This document shows positions 44,001 through 56,000 of a stretch of DNA of 64,000 nt, one piece after another. A program made the translations under genes and the position numbers. The stretch comes from Lampris incognitus. Its lineage: Eukaryota > Chordata > Actinopteri > Lampriformes > Lampridae. Every line of letters begins with the position of its first letter. Position 1 is the stretch's first letter. Below the pieces are notes generated by a model, which was not told where the DNA came from, searched no databases, and saw only the letters and a list, made by a program, of their open reading frames with translations. The stretch is from assembly GCF_029633865.1 (NCBI RefSeq), contig NC_079214.1, positions 28,363,833 through 28,427,832 of the forward strand. Reading direction: 5' to 3'.

Positions 44001-47000
44001 AAGTCATCTTCATTCTCCAGCGGTGTTTGATGAGGTAGTCTCACTTTTTGACACAAGGCCAAGCTCTTCAGCTGAGTGCAGAAAGAGGTGATGTATTCTT
44101 TGCAGCTAGTTTGGGAGGCAGCCACCTCATCTTGAAAAACAGGTGGGTGGCTGTAGCCAGGATGGCTTCATTGACATCAGTCTTCAGCTGTAAGAGGCTA
44201 CTGAACCTTTTCTGAAACCCAGCTATGGTGGCTTGCAAGATATGTGAGCAGTACCACAGGTTTGAAGCTTGCAGGTCATGTAGTTTAGCCTGAACATCAA
44301 AGAGGGTAGGTATGAGCTCACCATAGTAGCATGAGGTCTGACCTTGAAGGCAGTCAATTGCAATGGCAATGGGCTTGAGGACGTCCGTATTCCTCAAGGA
44401 AATCAAGCTCTACCTCTTTGAACAGTGGGAGTTGTAAGGCTGGCATGATCTCAGGAAGCTTCAGCCAAAGAAATGTCAGTCATAAAGAGAATTCCACCTA
44501 CAAACGCAGGGTGTCTACAGTTGCTGGTTGGTCAAGTCGTTGAATATTTCCACAAATTTTGGTCTGCCAGAAGAATTCCATGGGGCTGAACACTGCCATG
44601 GATGAATGATTCAGCCCAGAGAGAGTTGAATTGTCTTTTAATTGCCCTTTTGGCATCAGTGGTTTAAACTAAACTGTGTGTGTGTGTGGAACACCTGATG
44701 TGAGGTCGTAGAATGATAGCACACTGACATTTCTTCTCTCTCTGGATTTATTATTACAAATGAAAGATCCTCTGTTCCTGCTCATCTCTCTCATCCTGTT
44801 CCTCTGAAATGACTGATATTGAACTCTCGAAATGCTTTTGAGAAGTTTGAGGCATTTTCAGTTACAGTACTCACAGTAGTGTCAGTTGTGAGTCCATATT
44901 CTGAATAGATTTCCTCCAGTAGTTCTGCAGTGTAATTCTAGGTATGTGGACTGGGAAAATACCTGCAAGCAAGAGCAGCTGATTCACATTCTATCATCTT
45001 TTTGTATCCAATGTACAGTGACTCCCGTATAATTTTTTTTTTAGTTGACCAGATATCTGCAGTGGTGCAGATGTGTGCATGTAAGTCTCTCCTTCAAATT
45101 TGCTGTTTTATTATTGAAGTCTTGATCGATTCTTCTCCCAAGTGTCCTCTTGGATATAACTTTAGCACCTTGGCAAAGTCCCTGTACTAAGTCTATAAAA
45201 AAATGTATGCTCAACAGTGGCCAATGAATACCATGTCTTTAGTGACAAAGGATGTCATGAGTCAATTTTAATTTGTGTCACTGGACCACATTCAAAGAGA
45301 GTTGTTTGTTTGTATGAGGTCCTGTTTGTATGAGGTCCTGTTTTTTTTGTTTTTGTTTTGTTTTTGTTTTTTTGCTTTCCCCACTGGCAAATTCCTTTTG
45401 TGGTCTTTAAATTCCTTTATTTTGTCAGGGTGCCTTCGTTTCAAGTGGTTTTTAAAATTTGATGTCACTGCAAGACAACACGTATTATGGTGACCTTTTT
45501 GTTAGTGCACAGCTGACACTCAGCCTCTATCTTTCCGTTTGAGATCTGCTTCACTATTTGGAAGTATTTCTCATGCAGCTTTGCACATTTGAGCATTGGT
45601 GTGGCTTCTTCTTCTGCAGATGTGGCAGATGATGGGCCAGCCTGGCCAGGCTCTGATGGTTTATTGCCACTCATCCACTGAGATGACTGACTTCTACCTA
45701 AACAAAAATGTATAAAGATACCATTAAATTGATTAGGCCTACCAGTTGCAACTTAAAACCAACAGCATTCAAAAACACTAACAATTCACATAATAGACAA
45801 TAAAACAGTAATTTATGTGTTGCTATTATTTAAGCATTATCCAGGAATGGAGTCAGTTCGCTCTCAATTGTATTAATTCTATAGTCCATATTGCAAAACG
45901 TTTTTTTACAAAAAGATGAACAACGTTCAGCTTTAGAGTAAAGATCAGAATGAAAGATGTTTAATTGATACATGATTGCTTTCTTAAAATCTATGATGAG
46001 TATTTTTTTTTTTACCTGAATATTAACCTGACATTTTGCAGTGTTTGCCCTGGCATAGCAAACACTATAAAATGTTATCCTTATCCTCAGGAGGACTGTG
46101 CAAACTATTTCCCTGACAACTATTCAGAATGGCCACTGTAAAATGCCTAAATGTAACTATGCTAGAAATTAATTTTGTCCTGAGTTATAGAAGTTGCTAA
46201 AGATAATCTCGCTAATGAAGCCTATATGGCTAACCACAAGATGCCACTGTTCCAGGCTGCCTGAGCATATCTGTGATGTTAGCTGGTATGCTGACATTAC
46301 TAGTTAGTAAGTGTATTTACCAGTTCTAGAGCACATGTTTGCTAATTGCTCTTTTCTTCTGTTGTATTTTAGAGTCATTCAGAAAGCTTGACTTAGCATG
46401 CAATATCTGATCATATTTTGATTACGTAACTTTGTCTTAGGGGAAGTTTGCACTAAACACCAAAGCAGCTTCTTTCCTCAAGCTATTGTCACAAGGAACA
46501 CAATTGAAACAGAGTAATTAACAATGAGTGCAATGCTGGACCCAACAGGACATGTCACATGATTCACTTGCATTTAGCCAAAGACTATTAGGCTAATTTT
46601 TGTGCTGTTTTTTTTCTACAGTTTAAACCTGGGGATAAAAATGTGTCTTATTTGCGAATAAAATGACATATTAAATAATGTATTTTAAGTATTTCAAATA
46701 TACAAATACAAGCTCTTTAAGTATTTTGTTACAAATTACATCTTATTTTTTCTGTCCAACAAAATACAAATTACAAAATACTCAAGTAATTAAATACATA
46801 TTTTAAATACATTTAATGGAAATACTGCCTATCTGATTGAAACGGCATTTCCTAATGTTACCATGGAAACGAGTACTAGGTTTCTGTTAGATATTGTTTC
46901 CCCCGTGGCCAGGAATTGGCATTTATTTGTTTTTTTGTTGATGTATGTGGTCCCACCCTAATATCAGGGCTTAAAGTATTCCGGCACCATGCCGGCTTTC

Positions 47001-50000
47001 CGGCATGCGGCGTTTGGCTGCGGGGGAAAAAAAGTCTTATATTTAAAAAAAAACGTCTTGATATCATCACCATCGCTTTCAAGTTTGAGTTCGTCTGCCA
47101 ATGATATGAGAGGAGCACAACTCTCACGCTCTCAAATTAACATTATTATCCAATCAGAAGTACAATGGGGCGGGTCTTGGAAAAATGTGCTTCAACTGAG
47201 TCCTATGCTGCATAGATGCCTGAGTAGAGAGATGACACGTCGAAGGAGAGTAGGATGGAGAGTAAGTTCATGAATCCTGGGGAAGATGCCCTCTTAGTTG
47301 ATAAAGGATTAAAAAATAAATGGCGCTGGCCGTGGATAGAAGAGTTTGGGAAGGACGGTAAGCCTTTTGGTAGCTGGTGTAAGAAGTTAAGAGAAGCAGG
47401 TGCTTGCTTCTGCACTTTGTGCTCGAGAAAGCTAGTATATGCAACTAGCGGGGAAAAAGTGATACCACGTCATGAGTCAGACCCCGCTCATCGAGCAGCT
47501 GTTCGTGCTCTCCAACACACAACGCGGTTACCGGGAGCAACAACCACAGCTGATGTACTGGCATCAATAACTGACCGTGTGTGTGACTTGAAAATATGCG
47601 TGTGCACGTTCATCACAGAGCACGATCTGTCTTTCAAGCTCGCCCAACCCTTGGTGAATTTATTCAAAAAAATAGCTGGAGACAAAATTGCTTTGACAAA
47701 ACTGTCAATATCTAATCAGCATGCCAGCTATTTGAACACACACGGCATAACACCAGAGTTTAAAAGACATATTTCAGAAAAGCTAAAAAACGGCATGTTT
47801 TCCTTAAATGTCGACGAAGCCACCAACCAGAACATGGACAAAGTCCTCAATGTCCTCGTTCGTTTTTTGCTACCTACTGACCTTTCTTGTTATTGCAGTT
47901 TCAAAAGGCCCACCATAATCTGCAATCATTCATTTCCATATAATGTTTTGGGGGTTTTTTTTGACCCTGCGAATGTGTCCACGCCACAGGATGACAACAC
48001 CCACACACACACACACACACAAAGTTCAGGCTCAGGATTTTTTTTTTTTTTGTTGCTTTAACCCCTGTAATATGGACCGCAATGATATTTGGAAGTTGGG
48101 GAGGGCAAGGATATTTATCTATAAACCATTCATTTCATATGCACGCAAGACTGTTTAAAAATGTTTTGTGGTTGTTGGGAAGCCTTGTAGATGTGATTTT
48201 TATGACCCTTTATTTTCATGGTCCAAAGTGTTAAGGACCATGTTTTCCAGAGTATCCAATTCTTTTAAGATCTTGTGTTTTCACAAAACAACAGGATTCA
48301 ACTGGAAATATTCAGCCTTCAGTTCATGCAAGCCATGAAAGATAATAATACCTTGTTTCCATTATTGTGCTGACACTGTAATGAGGCCACTGTGTGCCAC
48401 TGCCACACAGAGTTTCCACAAGGAAAATTTGGTGCTGGCCAACATGTCCAGGGAGATTCCAGAATGTCAGACAAATGGGAAAAATTCCAGTCATATTATA
48501 ATTGCCTCCCATACACTATACAATAAGAACAAAACATCAGTGCAAATAGAATGTACGTAAGATTTATTTTAATGATTGCCATTCAAACAAATATTCAAAA
48601 TAAAGAGTTAGAAAACAGTGTAACCTAATTCGAAAAACTCGAATGTAAAAGAGGCGCAAAAAAAGGATCATTGCTAGCAGCTTGTGGCCACTCCAATGGA
48701 AAAATATTGAAAATTAGGAAATTGATTATGGATGTGCTGTTTTGCCATTTTCCTCCATAGCCATGTGGCAGTAAAGCTACAGCAGCTTGCATAGGCCAAT
48801 CCAAGTGTATGAGCAGCCAAGGCCTAAATGATAAAATGAGAAAAGAAAATTAATTCTTTTAATCAGCCAGTAGTCCTACTGGCTTACAAAATTCTGAAAA
48901 CCCACATTTTTGAAAGAAGGGTCTAACTGATTTTTATATATATGTAAACTTTCTATTCCTTGGGTGGAATTATTTCCAGACACCATGTCTGGGGAGATTA
49001 TTATTTGTCGGATTTTTAGAGTTTTACATCTGATTTGGTTTACCATGCTCAGAACTGACCTACAGACAATATAACGACACCACCATTGGCAAGTGGAAAT
49101 TTTGAAATACTGAAAGGCTGTAGGAGGTGCTGTACCACCATTACCATTGGCAAGTGGAAATTTTGAAATACTAAGATGCTGTAGGAGGTGCTGTACCACC
49201 ATTATAAAGAGTTTAATACACTGTCAACATGAACATTTGTTATTCCAATCATTGATCTTCTAAAATTATCCTTATTGGCAAAAGGCAGCTGTGCTTTTGT
49301 TTCCATCAAAGGATCTTCCCACCATACTTTATATGGTGCTATGCATAAATGTGTATGTGTGCCTATTTCTTCTCAGGATGGCAGTGAGGAGGAGGAGGAG
49401 GGTGACAGCAGTGACATGGAGGAAGAGGAGGACACAGAAGAGGGGGAGGAAGACTCTGAGGATGAAGATGAGGAAGAAATGTGCCTACCCGGGATGGATG
49501 GCAAGGAGGAGGTATGTGCAAGGAGAGTCACTCGTGGATCAAAACTGTGGCTTAATTCGGATGCCTCAGGGACACTATGAGAAGTGCCTGGAAATTGCTG
49601 AGAAAAGTTGTGATTGTAGATGTTACATTGTTACAATTTCATTTAGCAGATGCTTTTATCCAAAGCGACGTACATCTGAGAATTAAGACAACACAAGCAA
49701 TGATCTAGTCAGGAAGCGAATACGCAAGTAAGTGCCAAAAACTAGGTTCAAGTTCGATAGGACATAGGTGTCAACAGGCAGTGCACAAAGGCAATGCATA
49801 GGATTTTTTTTTTTAATACCATCAGGTGTGGAGGTGTTCGAGAAAGAGCTGGGTCTTTAACTTCTTCTAAAGATGGAAAGGGACTCAGAGGATCGAATGG
49901 AGTTTGTAACTTGTTCCACCACCAGGGAACTACAGTAGAGAAGAGTCTGGCTAGTGACTTAGGGCCCCGTTGTGGCGCTAGTGCCAGGCGCCTTTCATTG

Positions 50001-53000
50001 ACAGTGCATAGTGAGCGGAACTGAGTGTAGACATGAATGAGGGAGTTCTGGTAGGTGGGAGCCGTTTTAGTTGCTGTTTTGTAAGCAAGCATTAAGGTTT
50101 TGAATTTGATGCGGGCAGCAACTGGGAGCCATTGGAGGGATATGAACAGTAGAGTAATGTGCTGTTTTGGGTTGGTTGAAGACCAGACGTGCCGCCACGT
50201 TCTGGATCATTTTCAGAGGTCTGAAAGTGCATGCAGGGAGGCCTGCCAGTAAGAAGTTGCAGTAGTCAATGCGCGATATTACAAGAGCCTGTACCAGGAG
50301 TTGTGCTGCATGCTCAGACAGGTAGGGTCTAATTTTCTTGATGTTGTACAGGGCAAATCGGCACAGCCAAGCAATCGAAGCCATGTGAACCTTAAAGGTC
50401 AGATGGTCATCAATCATGACACCCAGGTTTCAGGCAGACTTTGTGGGCATGAGTTGGGTTGATCCAAGCTGGACATTGTTCTGTTGTTGTACGGATGGAC
50501 TGGCTGGGATGACAAGTCTTAGATAGGTTAAGCTGAAGGTGGCGTTTTTTTTTCATCCATGCAGTGATATCAGTAAGGCACGATGATATCCATGCCGAGA
50601 CTGTGAGGTTATCTGGCAGGAATGATCGTCAGCATAGCAATGGTATGAGAAACCATGGGAGCAGATGCTTGCACCAAGTGAGTTGGTGTATATTGAGAAG
50701 ATAAGGGGACCGAGCACTGACCCTTGAGGTACCCCTGTGGATAAGCCGTGTGGTTTGGACACCTCTCCCCTCCAAGATACTCTAAAAGATCTCCCTGAGA
50801 GGTAGGACATGAACCAGCGGAAGGTAGATCCTGAGATACCAAGCTCAGTGAGTGTGGAGAGGAGGATTTGGATTTGGTGGTGAACTGTCTCAAAGGCAGC
50901 TGACAGATCTAGCAGCAATAAAGCTGAGGACTGACCAGCAGCTCTAGCCAAACGCAGTGATGAAACAGTCACTGGTTCCATGATAAACCATTGTGTAATT
51001 CCCGACGGTTAGTATTACCAGTTCAAATTTTAATTATCATTAAAACCGTGTTTGATTACCACGCTTTTAAAAACTCATGGTAAATACCGTCCAGCATAAA
51101 CCAAAGTTAGCAAAAGTCTCCCAGAGACAGGGCTGCTGCACTTCTTATTTAGTGCATATTGGTGGTTGGCAAACCAGCTTAGAAGTGCATTACCACCACC
51201 AACTTGACTGGAGTGTGGAACCAGGTGCACAGGCGCAGCATGCAACATTGAGTTTGTTTTGCATCAATGAAAACATGGCAGAAAGCAGTGACAGCACTCC
51301 AGCGGAGATTTTTCAGCCTTCTAAGAGTCCCAAGTGTGGTCGCTTTGTTGATTTAAACCTGCACTAGGGAAACTTTTATGAAAAAAATCGCTTCTTTAGC
51401 AAACTAAATCACAGAGTTGGGCTGGCTGAACAACAGAAAACCCTCCCAACAGCAATGTAGGAAACAGTGAGCTTATGGGCTCCTCTGGTCATGCACGACC
51501 AGTGCTGTGAAATCTGTCAAAGACTAGATCTCATTACTTGAGCATAGAATATGAAGAAATGTCTTTTTGGTTGCAGTTTTTTTATCTGCAATGTGCACAA
51601 AAGTGCAGTTACCTCTCATGGCCACATGGTGCCATCTTTAATGTTAATGCATATTTGATATGGTTTTCATAGGTTTGCATAACGTATTGGCTATAGTGCA
51701 TAGTACTGCTAATTTTATTTGTGGTTTTCAATATAAAGCTTAGTGAAATAATTTCAGTGTGTGTATCAGTACTTTTTGAACATGTTCTGCATATTTTAGA
51801 AATACCGCAATAATACTGATAACCACGATAATTTTGGTCTCTATAATCGTGATATGTGATGTGGTAACCTTGACCCTGACAACACTAATGCTAATTTCCC
51901 CACTGTAATGTTATTGTAATATGGAGGCAGTGACGGGGACAAAAATGTGCTACAAAAAAAAAATATCACCTCCCATTATCCAACCTATGTATTATGAAAA
52001 TAGACTTGAGATATAAACCTGCAATATTGCAGCTTTAATGCCAGCTTTCTATACATCTGCCTGACTCTGGGAATTCACAGAAAGTTGAATCAATTCATCT
52101 GGACACAACGGTTATTGGGAGAAATGTTTCATGACTCATTTAAGTAACTTCTTCAGATGACTGATGAAACATTTCTCCCAGTAAACATTGTGTCCAGATG
52201 AACTGATTCAACTTTCTGTGATTTCCTTGCCTGGATTATTGAGCATGCATCAAGACACTGGGAATTGTTAGTCTGACTTTAAACTGCACATAGTGTATAG
52301 AATTAGAGGGATCACCATTCTGTTTGAGTTTCACCAGGCATTACACAGTCTGTGTCGCAGTTATTTGGGGGCTTAGGATTTTGTTTTTATTTTTTTAACC
52401 TCAAATCCTTATTTTAAATTGCCCTTAAAAATTAAGTTGATTTTTAAGGTTTTATTCAGTCAGGATCTCCTTATTGCTCTTCAACTCATGTTAGGTTATT
52501 TTTTCACAAAATGGGTAGCCCTAATTTGTGCACAGCTGAATGGAGGTTTGACAGTTCATCATCCCTCTTCCATGCCTGTGTCTTGTTGTAGCCTGGTTCA
52601 GACAGTGGCACCACAGCAGTTGTGGCTCTGATCAGAGGGAAGCAGCTGATTGTGGCTAATGCTGGAGACTCACGCTGCGTGGTGTCTGAGCGTGGTAAGC
52701 TTAAAGCACGTCACAGTCATCTTCGTCATGACCCTTTTTACAATAGAATACTTAAAGCCAAATACTTGACATGCATAAAAACAAGCTGTTAATCTAAAAT
52801 AAAAACCTCCAAAGTGATAACAAATGAAAATGGTGTAAACAGTTAGAGTACCAAACCCTTGACCATATTAGTGAGTATGCTGACATCGACAGGTTAAAAA
52901 CCATTTTAGTCAGGGGTGTCATACCATGTGCCATAGAGGGCCAAGAGCTGGTTTCATTAATGAGCTCCTCCCTCTCATGCTGGAGTTGTGATGATCAGTG

Positions 53001-56000
53001 AAATCGGCTGGTGTAGTGATCAGTTGGAATGAAAACCTGTACCCTCTTGGCCCTCCATGGCACGTGGTTTGACATCCTTGATCTAAATTGAAAACGGTTT
53101 TTGTTTGATGTAGGCATGCAAGCAGACCAATCAGCACTGTCTGCAAACCAAACTCACCAAATGGTTTGGGGTTTAGTTACTCTCTTAAGTAATTTGCGGA
53201 AAGAATTGAATGAAGAATTTGTTACAGTACTTGGAATTGCATTTATTGCATATAGAAGGTCTACACTAAACAAAAGCCATTAACAGTATGTAGCATGACC
53301 CCCCCACACACACACACACACAGTTGCACTACTATAGAAATCCTGTAGCATAAAATCATATTTATTCACAACAAAAGGACCATAATTGTGGTGTTAACAA
53401 AAGGATTTGTTGGCCTCTTAAAACTATATTGGCATGGTTCTGATAATAGTTATGCTGTTTATTGACTGAATGATTTTTGTGGCTGTAGGCAAGGCAGTAG
53501 ACATGTCATATGACCACAAGCCAGAAGATGAGCTGGAACTGGCACGCATTAAGAATGCTGGAGGGAAAGTTACCATGGATGGACGGGTCAACGGTGGACT
53601 CAACCTATCCAGAGCTATTGGTACAACTGAATTTGTGTGCTTGTGTCTGCGTGTGTGTAAGATTGAACACTACCACCTTCGTGTATAACAGTCAAACTAT
53701 TAAACATATTAGGGGGGGCATCCGGATAGCGTAGTGGTCTATTCCATTGCCTACCAACACGGGGATCGCCGGCTCAAATCCTCGCATTACCTCCGGCTTG
53801 GTCGGGCGTCCCTACAGACACAATTCACACACACAAGTCCTACAGACACAAGTCCTGGGCTGCTCCGGTGGCATCTAGACGCTTGCTTGGCATCCTGCAC
53901 ATCATATTCTTCATAAATTTTATAATTCCATTATAATTCTGTTATCCTCTTTCAATGTTATATCCTGTAAATTGTGTAAACACAACATCCATTGCACGTT
54001 GTCCGTCTTGGGAGAGAAATCCCTCCTCTGTTGCTCTCCCTGAGGTTTCCTCCTATTTTTTCTCCCTGTTAAAGGTTTTTTTTTTTTTTTAGCGAGTTTT
54101 TCCTTATCTGATGAGAGGGTCTAAGGGCAGGATGTTGTGTTGCTGTAAAGCCCACTGGGACAAATTTGTAATTTGTGATATTGGGCTATACAAATAAAAT
54201 TGACTTGACTTGACAATTGGCCGTGTCTGCAGATGGGAAGCCAGATGTGGGTATGTGTCCTGATCACTAGCGCCTCCTCTGGTCGGTCAGGGCACCTGTT
54301 CAGGGGGGAGGGGGAACTGGGGGGAATTGCATGATCCTCCCACACGCTACGTCCCCCTGGCGAAACTCCTCATGGTCAGGTGAAAAGAAGCGGCTGGCGA
54401 CTCCACATGTATCGGAGGAGGGATGTGATAGTCTGCAGCCCACCCTGGATCGGCAGAGGGGGTGGAGCAGCGACCGGGATGGCTCGGAAGAGTGGAGTGA
54501 TTGGCCGGATACAATTGGGAAGAAAAGGGGGGGGGGGGTCCAAAAAAAAAGAATGCTGGATGGAAAATTACCATGGATGGACGGGTTAACGTTGGACTCA
54601 ACCTGTTCAGAGCTATTGGTACAACTGCATTTGTGTGCGTGTAAAATTGGAACACTACCACCTTAGTGTGTAACAGTCAAACTATTAAACATGCGTATTA
54701 AGGGGGCATCCGAGTAGCATAGCGGTCTATTCCGTTGCCTACCAATGCGGGGATTGCCGGCTCGAATCCCAGTGTTACCTCTGGCTTGGCCGAGCGTCCC
54801 TACAGACACAATTGGCCGTGTTTGCGGATGGGAAGCCGAATGTGGATCTGTCCTGGTCACTGCACTAGCGCTTCCTCTGGTCGGTCGAGGCGCCTGTTCA
54901 GAGGAGAGTGGGAACTGGGGGGAATAGCGTGATCCTCCCATGCGCTACGTCCTCCTGACGAAACACCTCACTGTCGAGTGAAAAGAAGCGGCTGGCGACT
55001 CCACATATGTTGGAGGAGGCATGTGATAGTCTGCAGCCCTCCCCGGATTGGCAGAGGGGCTCGAGCAGAGACCGGGACGGCTCGGAAGAGTGGGCTAATT
55101 GGCTAAATTCAATTGGGGAGAAAAGGGGGGGGGGGGAAGTAATCCACCAAAAAAAAAAAAACACGTTAGAAATTATGCATATCAATATAGCCTTATGTGT
55201 AAGTTGTTCTGTGGTTTTGAGGAATGCTAAAAAAGGAATTCACATGTGTAATACACAAAATTATTCATAATATGGACAGTTTACAAGTAAGGATCTCTTA
55301 AAAGAAACTGTATCCACCCCAAAAAGCTGGGTAGTCGCATATTAGTGGTCAATTTCCATTACACCATGCAGTCCTGCATTCATGAATGACTATTTACACT
55401 CCACACAGTTCCCTCAGTTAGTTCCATAGGTGTAGATAAAAAAAACCTTTGTTAGATAAAACATGATGTCTCCAGTTCGTTATCGCCTGTTGCCCTTTGT
55501 AATCCGGTTCCTCTAAAGGTGGGTTCTCTCTCATCCCATGGCTCTTACAATATTTCTGTTAGAGGTAGGCCATGATTTAATACCCACTATCCTTATGTGT
55601 CTTCAACTGTCAGGCCAGATAATTTGATTAGAGTCTGCTGTAGTGATTCCAGTCCAACTAAGCGCCTTATTCCAGTTGTTTTTGCTCTTTTAAACACCCA
55701 GTCCATGTCAAATAAACCTTTCATTCTCAATGATTTAATTACCTCCCTCAACCTTGACTTTCTATTTCTTACTGAGATCTGGCTTAAACCTGGGGAGTGC
55801 TCCCCTGTAGTGGAGCTCTGCCTACCCAGCTATAATTTTCTCAATGCACCCAGGTTAACAGGTCATGGTGGGGGTATAATAGCTGCTTTTAAGAACCATT
55901 ACACTTGTATTCCTTTTACTTTTGGTTCTTTTAACCGTTTTGAAATCGTAACTTTTAAAATTGTGTGTGATAACCCAATTTGCTATAATCATTTGTTGAC

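Larger units (their letters stand above)
41253..46835 (-). mobile_element. hAT DNA transposon, 5.6 kb, in ppm1g intron 7
   Basis: The ends are CAGAGATGGGCACAAATAC (left) and, reverse complemented, CAGATAGGCAGTATTTCC (right), with the exact 8-bp target duplication ATTGAAAC at 41245-41252 and 46836-46843. Both subterminal zones are rich in the same ACAAATTACAAAATAC-type words. It carries a broken minus-strand transposase (45674-43880) and nested LINE fragments (41735-42030, 42277-42984, 43160-43750). Confidence 0.88.
53551..55160 (+). repeat. Tandem duplication of ppm1g exon 10 end, donor, intron start and SINE
   Basis: Unit 1 is 53551 to about 54548 and unit 2 is 54549 to about 55160. Both run exon 10 end, GTACAACT donor, the ACACTACCACCTT / CAGTCAAACTATTAAACAT intron words, then the same SINE. 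Unit 1 is longer only because a LINE-end insertion (53826-54212) interrupts its SINE. Confidence 0.88.
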
